Shown piece by piece: positions 40,633-49,692 of a DNA stretch of 64,000 nucleotides. Source of the DNA: Thermococcus profundus. GTDB lineage: Archaea; Methanobacteriota_B; Thermococci; Thermococcales; Thermococcaceae. Location: the NCBI RefSeq assembly GCF_002214585.1, contig NZ_CP014862.1:248001-312000 (forward strand), read 5' to 3'. The first letter of the stretch is position 1; each line of letters starts with the position of its first letter. Under the pieces are notes generated by a model. It was not told where the DNA came from, ran no database searches, and worked only from the letters and a program-made list of their open reading frames with translations. The translations under genes and the position numbers were made by a program.

Positions 40633-41018
40633 TCGCGAGCTTTCTCATCTTTTACATCACGATAACGCTCTTCGCAATGACTTTCCTTGGAATCTACGGC
40701 GTTGCAACCAGATCCAACCTCATCAAGAAGATCATCATGCTCAACGTGATGGGCGATGCGATAAACATGCTCTTCGTCCTCGTCGGGTACCGCCTAGTGT
40801 ATCCCGTCTTTCCTCCGATATACGAGAAGCACCTAACGGTTGAGGAGTTCCTGGGCAGGGCAGTTGATCCCGTCCCGCAGGCGCTGGTGTTAACGGCGGT
40901 CGTCATAGGCATGGCCATGAACATACTCCTAACGACCTACGCGATCCAGTTTTACCGCCTCCACGGGACGGTTGACGCCCGTGATATGGCAGAGATAATG
41001 AGGGGGGAGAGGGAATGA
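40629..41018 (+). CDS. mnhC: MnhC/MrpC (NuoK-like) antiporter subunit
   Basis: 129 residues with three helices, NuoK-like (LIKKIIMLNVMGDAINMLFV near residue 28 and DPVPQALVLTAVVIGMAMN near 80). The start is GTG at 40629, overlapping the mnhB stop; the frame is open from 40593 inside that gene. Corresponds to mbhG. Confidence 0.82.
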   Translation: MIASFLIFYITITLFAMTFLGIYGVATRSNLIKKIIMLNVMGDAINMLFVLVGYRLVYPVFPPIYEKHLTVEEFLGRAVDPVPQALVLTAVVIGMAMNILLTTYAIQFYRLHGTVDARDMAEIMRGERE

Positions 41019-41512
41019 ACGTGAGGTTCTCTCCTGGGACGTTCTTCATAGCGCTCGCCGTTTATCTGTTTTACACGGGCTCGGTCAGCGAGTACGACCT
41101 GATAACGGGGAGCATCGTCGCCCTCATTATCTCGCTCATAGTCGGCCACTGGCTCATAGAGAACGACCTCAAGTTCTTTTCACCTAAAAGGTGGTTCTAC
41201 GCGATAACTTACGGCCTCAGGTACTTCTTCATAGAAGAGACCAAAACGCATATCGACGTGGCCAAGAGGGTCTTCACTCTCAAGGCCAACCCCGGAATCG
41301 TTAGGATTCCACTTGAAGTTAAAAGTGACTACGGGAAGGTTCTCGTTGCCAACTCGATAACCAACACCCCCGGAACGGTAGTTGTGGACATCAGCGACGA
41401 CGGGAAGTGGCTCTACGTCCACTGGATCGACGTGAGCACGCTCGATGATAAGGAGATCAAGGAGAACGTAGTTGCCTACTTCGAGGACTACGCGAAGAAG
41501 ATATTCGACTGA
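41015..41512 (+). CDS. mnhE: MnhE/MrpE-like antiporter subunit
   Basis: 165 residues with two N-terminal helices followed by a soluble domain. NPGIVRIPLEVKSDYGKVLVANSITNTPGT near residue 90 is the MrpE hallmark, as in MbhA at 58509. Here it lies near the end of the module, before mnhD, whereas in mbh it comes first. ATGA overlap with mnhC. Confidence 0.82.
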   Translation: MNVRFSPGTFFIALAVYLFYTGSVSEYDLITGSIVALIISLIVGHWLIENDLKFFSPKRWFYAITYGLRYFFIEETKTHIDVAKRVFTLKANPGIVRIPLEVKSDYGKVLVANSITNTPGTVVVDISDDGKWLYVHWIDVSTLDDKEIKENVVAYFEDYAKKIFD

Positions 41513-41521
41513 GGTGAGAGC

Positions 41522-43117
41522 ATGGAGGTTGGAATAGTCCCGGTCATACCGCTCGGCTTTGCCTTCTTCCTCCCCTTCATAGCCTTTGCAACAGGAAAGA
41601 ACAGGAAGGTCGTAATAGCCTATGCCCTGACTGCTCAAACGGTAGCCCTAATCGCGGGAATAAAGCTCTTTAGGATGGTTTACTCCTCGAATGAGCCGTT
41701 AGTTTACGCTTTCGGAAACTGGATAGCGCCGATAGGCATCGTCTTTGAGGTTGACAGACTCTCAGCTACGCTGGTTTTGACTGCCACTTTCGGCTTCCTG
41801 ATGGCTGGAATATACTCAGCTAAATTCATCAGGGAACACGGAATAGAGTTCTTCTACACCTTCCTCCTTGGCCTTGAGGCCGGAACCCTCGGGGCCTTCA
41901 TGACGGGCGATGCCTTCAACTTCTTCGTCATGATGGAGGTTCTCGGCGCTTCCGCCTACGCGATAGTTGGCTTTTACAGGAACAGGAGCGAGAGCATCGA
42001 AGGGGCCTTCAAGTACGGGATAAGCGGTGCCGTTGCCACGAGTCTCTACTTCCTTGCCCTCGGCTTCGTGTACTCCTCCCTCGGGACGGTCAACATGGCT
42101 GATTTAAGCGCCAAGTTCCATAACATAAGCTTCCCGGTAACGGTGAAGGTCTTTGGAGACCCGACTTTGGCCCTCGGAATCTTCTTCGCCTTAACTATAT
42201 CGATGGTTCTCGTAAAGAGCGCCATCTTCCCCGGCCACTACTGGCTCCCGGATGCATATCAGGGCGCTCCGATACCCGTTGGAGCTGTCCTGAGCGGCTT
42301 CGTTGAGGTCGTTGGAATATACGCCCTCATGAGGTTCCTCTACACGGTCTTCCAGGGAGTTTCGTTCTCGGGCTGGCTCTCGCTGGTCTTCTTCACGCTC
42401 GGAACCGCGACAGCTTTCCTCGGTTCCCTGATGATGCTTGTCCAGAGGGACGTTAAGAGGGTCATAGCTTATTCGACGATACTCCACATGGGCTACCTAT
42501 TCATGACTCTCGGAGTTGGGACGGAGCTCGCTGTTCTGGCTATAAACTTCCACATCGTAAACCACGCCATAGCCAAGATGCTCCTCTTCTTCACCGTCGG
42601 AGCTTTCATCCACGAGACTGGGGAGACGACCATAGACGGGCTGGCTGGAGTTGGGAGGAAGATGCCGGTAACTACCTTCCTCTTTGGACTCGCAACACTC
42701 AGCCTCGTTGGAGTTCCACCTCTCAACGTCTTCTTCAGCAAGATGCTAATCTTTGACGCTGTGATACAGAAAAGCGTCTGGCTCGGCTCTGTGGTTATAA
42801 TCACGAGTGCCATAGCGGCCTGGGCCTACTTCAGGGTTCTCGTTACTCTCTGGCGCGGGAAGCCAGTCGAGGGACACGGCCATGGGGGGCATGACGAACA
42901 CGAAGGGAAAGAACACCCCGAGGACTCCCATGAAATGAAGGAAGACTGGATCCTCACATCGGTGAACCTAATCCTGGGTGCGTTGGTGGTTCTCTTCGGA
43001 ATCCTTGCGCCGGTGTTAATAGACAGTTATTTCCACCAAGCGGCGGTTCAGGCCATGGACTATCAGAGCTACATTGAGGCCGTACTGAAGTGCGTGCAGG
43101 CGCTCTCTCCGGGGTGA
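41522..43117 (+). CDS. mnhD: MnhD/MrpD-like antiporter subunit 3 of the Mrp-type module
   Basis: 531-residue, about 14-helix antiporter subunit. The TM5 Glu is in FFVMMEVLGASAYAIVGFYRN near residue 140 and the TM7 Lys in MVLVKSAIFPGHYWLPDAYQGAP near 225. A His-rich insertion (GHGHGGHDEHEGKEH) near residue 460, before the last helix, could bind metal; it is not in MbhH at 61004. ATG after GAGGTGAG. Last gene of the module. Confidence 0.84.
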   Translation: MEVGIVPVIPLGFAFFLPFIAFATGKNRKVVIAYALTAQTVALIAGIKLFRMVYSSNEPLVYAFGNWIAPIGIVFEVDRLSATLVLTATFGFLMAGIYSAKFIREHGIEFFYTFLLGLEAGTLGAFMTGDAFNFFVMMEVLGASAYAIVGFYRNRSESIEGAFKYGISGAVATSLYFLALGFVYSSLGTVNMADLSAKFHNISFPVTVKVFGDPTLALGIFFALTISMVLVKSAIFPGHYWLPDAYQGAPIPVGAVLSGFVEVVGIYALMRFLYTVFQGVSFSGWLSLVFFTLGTATAFLGSLMMLVQRDVKRVIAYSTILHMGYLFMTLGVGTELAVLAINFHIVNHAIAKMLLFFTVGAFIHETGETTIDGLAGVGRKMPVTTFLFGLATLSLVGVPPLNVFFSKMLIFDAVIQKSVWLGSVVIITSAIAAWAYFRVLVTLWRGKPVEGHGHGGHDEHEGKEHPEDSHEMKEDWILTSVNLILGALVVLFGILAPVLIDSYFHQAAVQAMDYQSYIEAVLKCVQALSPG

Positions 43118-43237
43118 AGCTGTGATAGATACGTCATTACCCCATCGGGAACCGTTTTGGTTCTTCACCTTTCGTTCATAACACCGAATTTAGAAAAAGA
43201 TTAAAAATGTGCTACTAGAAAGACAATTGGTGATACC

Positions 43238-43936
43238 ATGCTCACTCTCAACAGGCTTGTCGAGGAGAGGGATACGGAGGCCATTTTAGAGTACGCGAGG
43301 GAGTTCCACGGGCACGCATGCCCCTACCTCGCTCTTGGAATCAGAGCGTCGCTGGTGGCGATGGAGGAACTCGGCGTCGGCAGGCTCGACTACTCCGGAA
43401 GCGTTGACGAGTCGATCCTGGCGATAGTCGAGGTCAACAGCTGCTTTACCGACGGCGTCCAGGTAACAACGGGCTGCACACTCGGGAACAACTCTCTGAT
43501 CTACCTCGACCTCGGAAAGACGGCTTTAACCCTCGTGAGGCGCTCGACGTGGGATGGTGTTAGGGTCTACGCCGATGCGGAAAAGCTTGCCAAGTACTAC
43601 CCGCCCGGGGCCGTGGAGCTCTTCAACAAGGTCGTGAAGGAGCGTAAAGGAACTCCCGAGGAAAGGAAGCGCCTCTGGGAGCTGTGGGAAGAGGCCGCTA
43701 TGGGGATGCTTCACCTTCCGAGGGAGGAGTTCAAAATCGAGCGCGTGAGGGTCCCACCGATAGAGCAGGCTCCAATATTTGGGAGCGTGCGCTGCTCCAA
43801 TTGCGGAGAGCTCGTTATGGAAACTAGGGCAGTTTACGTGGATGGGAATCCCTACTGCCTCAACTGCGCTGGAGAAAAGTATCTGGGCGTCATCGGGCGC
43901 GGGATAGTTGAACTCAACGGGAGGATGAGGGTATGA
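43238..43936 (+). CDS. FmdE-like protein with C-terminal zinc finger
   Basis: 232 residues. The FmdE domain starts with FHGHACPYLALGIRA near residue 28 and has CFTDGVQVTTGCTLGN near 70. A zinc-finger pair, CSNCGEL and YCLNCAGEKY, ends the chain. FmdE proteins are associated with formylmethanofuran dehydrogenase in methanogens, but this window has no such enzyme; similar proteins accompany molybdopterin enzymes or metal transporters. GGTGATACC precedes the ATG. It overlaps the ABC lipoprotein gene by four bases, so it probably works with that importer. Confidence 0.82.
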   Translation: MLTLNRLVEERDTEAILEYAREFHGHACPYLALGIRASLVAMEELGVGRLDYSGSVDESILAIVEVNSCFTDGVQVTTGCTLGNNSLIYLDLGKTALTLVRRSTWDGVRVYADAEKLAKYYPPGAVELFNKVVKERKGTPEERKRLWELWEEAAMGMLHLPREEFKIERVRVPPIEQAPIFGSVRCSNCGELVMETRAVYVDGNPYCLNCAGEKYLGVIGRGIVELNGRMRV

Positions 43937-45069
43937 AGAGGTTGATGTTCGTTCTGCTCGTACTGCTCGTGGTTTTTGTGAGCGGGTGTGTGGGCACCTC
44001 ACCATCAGGGGAAACCGGAACAACATCTCAGAAATATCTGACCGTAAAGGACTCCCTTGGGAGAAGCGTTCAGGTTCCTCCCAACGTTCAGAGAGTAGTC
44101 GCCATCGGGCCTGGAGCGCTGAGGCTCGTCGTCTACCTAAACGCAAGCGACATGGTTGTTGGCGTTGAGGACTTTGAGAAGAAGTACCCCTACGGCAGGC
44201 CCTACATCCTTGCACATCCCGAGCTGAAAGACCTGCCGAGCGTGGGTTCAGGAGGTCCGGGCAAGCTTCCGGACGTTGAGTCCCTAATACGCCTCAAGCC
44301 GGACGTGATAATAGCGGTCTTCATAAGCGGGGAGCAGGCCGATGAGATTCAGGAGAAGACCGGGATCCCGGTTGTCGTCCTCAGCTACGGCGCGAGGAGC
44401 GGAATGGAGAACTTCAACGATCCAGAACTCATAGAGTCTATCCAGCTCGCCGGTAAAATCCTCCACAGGGAAGAGAGAGCGAAGGAGCTTGTTGACTTCC
44501 TCAACTCGGTCCAGGAGGACCTCGGAAAGAGGGCAAAGGGGGAGAAAAGCCCGCGGGTCTACGCCGGCGGGATAGGCCACAAGGGAGCCCACGGGATAGA
44601 GAGCACATACGGCGATTACGCTCCCTTTGAAGCCCTGAACCTCACCAACATAGCATCTTCCCTCGGTTCCGGGTGGAAGACCGTTGACAAGGAGTGGCTT
44701 CTCAGGGAAGATCCTGACTACCTCTTCATCGATGAGGGGGGCCTGAAGATAATCCTCGATGACTACGGAAAGAACCCGGACTTCTACAGGGCCCTAAGAG
44801 CCGTGAAGGGGGGCAGGGTGTACGGCTTACTTCCCTTCAACTTCTACAACACCAACCTCGGTACCGCTATAGCTGACACTTACTACATCGGAAAGGTCGT
44901 CTACCCAGACCGCTTCGCCGACGTTGACCCAGTGAAGAAGGCGGACGAGGTCTACACCTTCCTCGTTGGAAAGCCAGTCTACGAGGACATGGCGAACCAG
45001 TTCGGCGGCTTCGGAAGGATAGACCTCGAGAACGGAAGGGTTAAGTATTCCCTGCCGACTTCCCCGTGA
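43933..45069 (+). CDS. Substrate-binding lipoprotein, iron/siderophore/metal type
   Basis: 378 residues. Signal peptide with lipobox VSGC (Cys about 19), Ser/Thr-rich linker, then a type-3 binding fold (YLTVKDSLGRSVQVPPNVQR near residue 36, LKPDVIIAVFISG near 118). It is a distant paralogue of the binding protein at 25281. The ligand is not visible; its cotranscription with FmdE suggests a metal or metal-complex. The ATG overlaps the fmdE stop (ATGA). Confidence 0.85.
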   Translation: MKRLMFVLLVLLVVFVSGCVGTSPSGETGTTSQKYLTVKDSLGRSVQVPPNVQRVVAIGPGALRLVVYLNASDMVVGVEDFEKKYPYGRPYILAHPELKDLPSVGSGGPGKLPDVESLIRLKPDVIIAVFISGEQADEIQEKTGIPVVVLSYGARSGMENFNDPELIESIQLAGKILHREERAKELVDFLNSVQEDLGKRAKGEKSPRVYAGGIGHKGAHGIESTYGDYAPFEALNLTNIASSLGSGWKTVDKEWLLREDPDYLFIDEGGLKIILDDYGKNPDFYRALRAVKGGRVYGLLPFNFYNTNLGTAIADTYYIGKVVYPDRFADVDPVKKADEVYTFLVGKPVYEDMANQFGGFGRIDLENGRVKYSLPTSP

Positions 45070-46109
45070 TGGCTATGGACTACGAGGGATACGTTGCCAG
45101 GAAGCTCTCCATTGGCCTTCTCTTGCTCCTTCTTACCCTCTTGGTTAGCCTCTACTCCCTCTCCCACGGTTCGTACTACCTGTCCATCCGGGAGGTTCTC
45201 GGTGCGCTCGTCGGGAGGGGGAGCGAGAGTGCTTCCCTTATCGTTTGGAAGGTTCGCCTGCCGCGCATAGTGGCCGGCCTCCTCGTTGGGGCGGCCCTGG
45301 CCGTGGCCGGCGCTGTGATGCAGGGCTTTCTAAGGAACCCCCTGGCGACCCCCTTCACGATGGGAGTCTCGCACGGGGCTATGTTCGGTGCTTCCTTCGC
45401 AATAATCCTAGGCGCGGGATACGCGGAAAGTACCGGCAGGATATCCCTTGGCAATCCCTACGCGGTGGTGCTTTTTGCCTTCATCGGTTCCATGGTTGCT
45501 GTGGGCGTAATACTTCTCCTGGCGAGGCTCAAGGGGCTCTCACCTGAGGCCATAATACTCGCGGGTGTTGCGATGAGCTCTTTCTTCGTGGCGCTGACGA
45601 CCCTCGTCCAGTACTTTGCCGACGAGCTTCAGCTTGCCGCGATGGTCTACTGGAGCTTTGGAGACCTCGGGAGGGCCACGTGGCGGGAGAACGCCATAAT
45701 GTTCATCGTGTTCACGCCAGTCTTCGTGTACTTCGTCGTGAAGAGGTGGGATCTCAACGCGTCGGCCGTTGGTGAGGAAGTTGCAAAAAGCGTTGGAGTC
45801 GACGTCGAGAGGGTTCGTTTGATATCCACGTTCCTGGCGGCCCTCATAACCGCCGTGAGCGTCGCCTTCGTCGGGGTGATAGGCTTCATAGGCCTTATAG
45901 CCCCCCACGCGATAAGGCTCGTTGCGGGAGGAGACTACCGATTCCTTATTCCCCTCTCTGCCCTCGCAGGTGCTCTCCTTCTCGTTACTGCAGACGCCGT
46001 CGCGAGGCTGATTATGGCTCCAATGATGCTCCCGGTTGGAGTAGTGACCTCCTTCCTCGGCGCCCCGACTTTCATATATCTCCTGATAAGGATGGAGGGG
46101 AGGAGATGA
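45069..46109 (+). CDS. FecCD/BtuC-family permease (second iron-type system)
   Basis: 346-residue permease with about ten membrane segments and the hallmarks RLPRIVAGLLVGAALAVAGAV near residue 60 and GFIGLIAPHAIRLVAGGDYR near 275. ATG 45069 overlaps the previous stop by one base; a GTG at 45066 and an ATG at 45075 are alternatives. Works with the ATPase at 46106 and the lipoprotein at 43933. Confidence 0.87.
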   Translation: MAMDYEGYVARKLSIGLLLLLLTLLVSLYSLSHGSYYLSIREVLGALVGRGSESASLIVWKVRLPRIVAGLLVGAALAVAGAVMQGFLRNPLATPFTMGVSHGAMFGASFAIILGAGYAESTGRISLGNPYAVVLFAFIGSMVAVGVILLLARLKGLSPEAIILAGVAMSSFFVALTTLVQYFADELQLAAMVYWSFGDLGRATWRENAIMFIVFTPVFVYFVVKRWDLNASAVGEEVAKSVGVDVERVRLISTFLAALITAVSVAFVGVIGFIGLIAPHAIRLVAGGDYRFLIPLSALAGALLLVTADAVARLIMAPMMLPVGVVTSFLGAPTFIYLLIRMEGRR

Positions 46110-46852
46110 AGGCCATTAGGGCGAGGAACCTTCGCTACTCATACAACGGTGCCGAGGTTCTGAGGGGGCTTGACCTGGAGATAGGTGAGGGTGACTTCGT
46201 CGTGATCCTCGGGCCGAACGGCGCTGGAAAGAGCACCCTGCTGAAGTGCCTCTCAGGAATTCTCAAGTGCAGTGGAGTTGAGGTCTTTGAAAAGCCCATT
46301 GGAGAATACCAACGCGATGAACTTGCGAAGCTGATATCCTATGTACCCCAGAGGACGGAGCCCGGGTTTATGACGGTGTTTGATACGGTTCTCCTCGGCA
46401 GGAGGCCCTACATGGGATTGAGGCCTTCAAAACGGGACGTGGAAGCTGTGAGAAGCGCGCTGAAGAAGCTCGGGATAGAACACCTTGCCCTCAAGATCAC
46501 GAACAGGCTGAGCGGCGGCGAGCTTCAGAAGGTTGGTGTGGCGAGGGCTCTGGCCCAGGAGCCGAAAATCCTCATGATGGACGAGCCGACCAACAACCTG
46601 GATATAAAAAGCCAGCTTGAGGTTATGAGGATAGCGAGGGAGTTCTCTTCGGAGGGGAACACTTCCATTCTGGTGATGCACGACGTTAACCTTGCACTCC
46701 GCTTTGCCGAAAGGTTCGTGTTCATGAAGAATGGGGAAATCGTTGCCGACGGAGGTACCGAGGTTCTCACTCCTGGCCTGTTCAAAAGAGTCTACGGGGT
46801 TGAGGTTGAGATCGCTGAGGTAAGGGGAGTTCCCGTTGTGGTGCCCCTCTAA
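46106..46852 (+). CDS. ABC transporter ATPase, FecE/BtuD type (second iron-type system)
   Basis: 248 residues. Walker A GPNGAGKST near residue 36, Q-loop VPQRTEPG near 80, signature LSGGELQKVG near 133, Walker B KILMMDEPTNNLD near 153, switch His in VMHDVNLALR. It energises the permease at 45069 and overlaps it by four bases. Last gene of the fmdE-ABC operon. Confidence 0.88.
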   Translation: MKAIRARNLRYSYNGAEVLRGLDLEIGEGDFVVILGPNGAGKSTLLKCLSGILKCSGVEVFEKPIGEYQRDELAKLISYVPQRTEPGFMTVFDTVLLGRRPYMGLRPSKRDVEAVRSALKKLGIEHLALKITNRLSGGELQKVGVARALAQEPKILMMDEPTNNLDIKSQLEVMRIAREFSSEGNTSILVMHDVNLALRFAERFVFMKNGEIVADGGTEVLTPGLFKRVYGVEVEIAEVRGVPVVVPL

Positions 46853-46935
46853 TTGCCCAGATGTGGGTAATGCTGTCAAATTTTGGGACAAAGCTTTTAA
46901 GTTCCTTCATTCAACCTAAGCCGGAGGTGTTAAGC

Positions 46936-47808
46936 ATGACGATCAAAGCTCCCACACTCAACGTTCCCGGTCTCGGTGCGGACCCACTCGCCGAGAGAAT
47001 AAAGGAGAAGCAGAGCAAATGGAAGTACAAGATAGCCGTCCTGAGCGGTAAGGGCGGCGTTGGGAAGAGCACAGTCGCGGTGAACCTCGCGGCGGCCCTC
47101 GCGAAGAAGGGCTATTTCGTGGGTGTCCTCGACGCGGACATACACGGCCCCAACGTGGCCAAAATGCTGGGCGTTGAGAAGGCCGACGTTCTGGCGGAGA
47201 GAATGGAAGATGGAAGGTTTGAGATGATCCCGCCAATGAACGACTTCATGGGGCAGACCACCCCAATTAAGGTCATGAGCATGGGGTTCCTCGTTCCCGA
47301 GGATCAGCCGATCATCTGGCGCGGTGCGCTCGTTACCAAGGCCATAAAGCAGCTCCTAGGCGACGTCAAGTGGGGGGAGCTCGACTTCATGATAATCGAC
47401 TTCCCGCCTGGAACTGGCGACGAGATACTCACCGTAACCCAGACCCTCCAGCTCGACGCGGCTGTGATAGTCACTACCCCCCAGGAGGTTGCCCTCCTAG
47501 ACACAGGCAAGGCCGTCAACATGATGAAGAAGATGAAAGTCCCGTACGTTGCGGTGATCGAGAACATGAGCTACCTCATCTGCCCGCACTGCGGCAACGA
47601 GATAGACCTCTTTGGAAAGGGCGGCGGAAGAAAGCTCGCCGAGAAGGAGGGCGTGGACTTCCTCGGAGAGATCCCCATCGACCTCAAGGCGAGGGAGGCG
47701 AGCGACGCTGGAATCCCGATAGTCCTCTACGAGGACACTGTCTCTGCGAAGGCTTTCATGGATATAGTCGACAGGCTCGTGAAGAAGCTCGAAGGGGACT
47801 CTCAGTGA
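46936..47808 (+). CDS. Mrp/NBP35 (ApbC) family iron-sulfur carrier ATPase
   Basis: 290-residue cytoplasmic scaffold that assembles 4Fe-4S clusters and delivers them to apoproteins. A deviant Walker A GKGGVGKSTVAVNLA is near residue 36, DADIHGPN near 64, IIDFPPGTGD near 150 and the cluster-binding CPHCG near 216. The ATG at 46936 follows GGAGGTG; the frame is open upstream to 46861. A TATA-like AAGCTTTTAAG precedes it at about 46891-46901. It serves the many Fe-S enzymes of this region. Confidence 0.9.
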   Translation: MTIKAPTLNVPGLGADPLAERIKEKQSKWKYKIAVLSGKGGVGKSTVAVNLAAALAKKGYFVGVLDADIHGPNVAKMLGVEKADVLAERMEDGRFEMIPPMNDFMGQTTPIKVMSMGFLVPEDQPIIWRGALVTKAIKQLLGDVKWGELDFMIIDFPPGTGDEILTVTQTLQLDAAVIVTTPQEVALLDTGKAVNMMKKMKVPYVAVIENMSYLICPHCGNEIDLFGKGGGRKLAEKEGVDFLGEIPIDLKAREASDAGIPIVLYEDTVSAKAFMDIVDRLVKKLEGDSQ

Positions 47809-47879
47809 GTTCCCCTTTGTTCAATCTGTGGGTGCATTAACTTTTTAACGTCTTTTTCCCAGACACCCTGGGGGATGGA

Positions 47880-48941
47880 ATGGGCTGGGCAGTTAAATCC
47901 TCTGTTGTTTTGGCTTCGTTCGCCCTACTGCTTGGAGGTGTGGGCCTATCACCTGAACTCCTCCAAATGCAGGTCTCAGGTGTGGAAAGCGGAGCCTTTC
48001 CATTGAAAGCGGTTCTTCTCTTCGCGGGGGCGGTAATCATTACAATAATTGCCTTCATGCACTCCCTTGGAACGGGAGGGGAGTATTCAGAAGTCTTCTA
48101 CCTCCTCGCAATCTCGCTGGTGGCCGTCTGGGTTGTCAATTCGAGTCCTCAGCCTCCCCAAGGTTTTGTCTCCAGCATCAACGATGCCCTTCTAAAACTG
48201 GGAATCCGGAATCTGAGTGTATCCAGTGAAACCGCGTTCGGAATCTACGTATACACCCTCCTCCTCCTTGTGAGCGGCCTCTTCTACACCGCCCCAAGGC
48301 ACTCCAGGGATCTTGGCTTTCTGACGTTCGGCATGCTGTTTTCGATGCCGTTTTTCAGATCCCTGATATACCCGCCCAGCCAGGAGATATTCGGCCTGAC
48401 TGCATTCGTGCTGTCTCTCAGCCTGGCCACTTCTCTTGTCTTTTCTCCAAACCCCATCATTGCGGCCCTCCAAACGTTCCTCCTGTCTCTTCTCACTCTG
48501 GTTGCAATAGCCGCCCAGCCATGGGCCATCGCACTTCCATTCGCCTTCATTCTGACTTTCCCGCGAAAGAAGAGAAACGCCGCTTACCTGACCCTGGTCG
48601 TTCTCGGTCTGTTTCTGCTGGGACGGGTAGGGTTTCTCCTGGAGTTTTCTCCTTTGCTTCCACCGCTTAGAACGGTTTTTCTTCAGGCCCTCCTCCCCCT
48701 CCTTCTCCTTGGGTATATCCTTATCTTTAAGGTGAAGCAGATTCGCATGGTGCTCAGAAACACGAAGGGGCCGACTCCCTTCCTGATCCTTCTCCTACTG
48801 GCGTACGGGGTTGGTATCTTTCTCAACCCCGAACTTGTACCCTACGAAGTCCTCATACTCACAGTTCTATCGGTCAGAATGGTCTACCACCTTAGGAACA
48901 TAGAAAGCAGAAGGGTGAGGGAGCGGGTTCTCAGAACTTAA
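47880..48941 (+). CDS. Multi-pass membrane protein of unknown function
   Basis: 353 residues with about ten hydrophobic segments and a basic C-terminal end (RNIESRRVRERVLRT). No motif is recognised. The AATCTTT-like stretch AACTTTTTAACG upstream (about 47838-47849) could be its promoter. The ATG at 47880 follows GGGGGATGG. The 3' end overlaps the convergent DUF2110 gene by 11 bases. Function not known. Confidence 0.6.
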   Translation: MGWAVKSSVVLASFALLLGGVGLSPELLQMQVSGVESGAFPLKAVLLFAGAVIITIIAFMHSLGTGGEYSEVFYLLAISLVAVWVVNSSPQPPQGFVSSINDALLKLGIRNLSVSSETAFGIYVYTLLLLVSGLFYTAPRHSRDLGFLTFGMLFSMPFFRSLIYPPSQEIFGLTAFVLSLSLATSLVFSPNPIIAALQTFLLSLLTLVAIAAQPWAIALPFAFILTFPRKKRNAAYLTLVVLGLFLLGRVGFLLEFSPLLPPLRTVFLQALLPLLLLGYILIFKVKQIRMVLRNTKGPTPFLILLLLAYGVGIFLNPELVPYEVLILTVLSVRMVYHLRNIESRRVRERVLRT

Positions 48942-49659
48942 TGGCTCCCATCAGGGTGCCCTTCAGTCTGGGCCCTATCTCCTTGATTATGCCCGGGGCT
49001 TGAGTTCCCTTCTTGAGTACGAGCAGCGTCTCCATGAGGCCGAGCTCTTCTATCCTCTTCACGTCCCGCCCGTGTCCCGTCTCTATGAGGGCCCTTTCAA
49101 CGTTCTCACTGACCGTTCCGGTTATGAACAGCTTGTCGTGACCGTCCTCCAGCCAGCCCCTAATGCGCTTCAGCTGGGCATCGCTCAGTTTCACCTCAAC
49201 TTCCCGAGCCCCGAACTCAACTTCGGTGACCTCAACCTCCAGCGGGTGGTAGTCTATCCACCCGAGCTCCCTTATGAGCTCCCTCACGGGTTTTTCCTCG
49301 AACGTCTTCTTTAAGTAGTAGAGTGGCAGGAGGGCATCTTTAGGCCTCGGCCTCAGGATGCCTATATCAACGTAGGCACCGTAGCCGACCTTTCCGAGGT
49401 CTATTAGTTTTCCCCTGTAAACTTTTCCTTCTTCAACCGAGCGGAGGCTCACTGGAATTTCGCCGAACTCCTCCCTGACGAGGTTCGCACTTATCTCCTC
49501 GTCCTCACCTTCAAGTGCTACCTTAACCCAGTTCTTGCTTACTGCTGAGAGCTTCCAACCGACGTCAAGATCACCAAGGAGGGCCTTGAGCTTTCTATCG
49601 AGCTTGGAAAAACCGCTCCTATCTCCATAAACCTTCTCAGGAATAATAAGCTCTTGCAT
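48931..49659 (-). CDS. DUF2110 family protein
   Basis: 242-residue soluble protein that matches the archaeal DUF2110 family, found in Euryarchaeota (MQELIIPEKVYGDRS start, GKLIDLGKVGYGAYVDIGI near residue 105, which resembles an S1-like segment). The function is unknown; the S1-like part might bind RNA. I take ATG 49659, with GGTGGG just before it; ATG 49668 is an alternative. It may be cotranscribed with TFE upstream on the same strand. Confidence 0.7.
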   Translation of the reverse strand: MQELIIPEKVYGDRSGFSKLDRKLKALLGDLDVGWKLSAVSKNWVKVALEGEDEEISANLVREEFGEIPVSLRSVEEGKVYRGKLIDLGKVGYGAYVDIGILRPRPKDALLPLYYLKKTFEEKPVRELIRELGWIDYHPLEVEVTEVEFGAREVEVKLSDAQLKRIRGWLEDGHDKLFITGTVSENVERALIETGHGRDVKRIEELGLMETLLVLKKGTQAPGIIKEIGPRLKGTLMGAIKF

Positions 49660-49692
49660 TCCCACCATCCCCGAAGTTCATTAAGAGACCAT

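Noticed and set aside
43173-43181. SurR-like GTTCATAAC before the FmdE gene
   Set aside because: Only one half-site; the second GTT at the right spacing is ATT here, so it falls short of the known SurR consensus.
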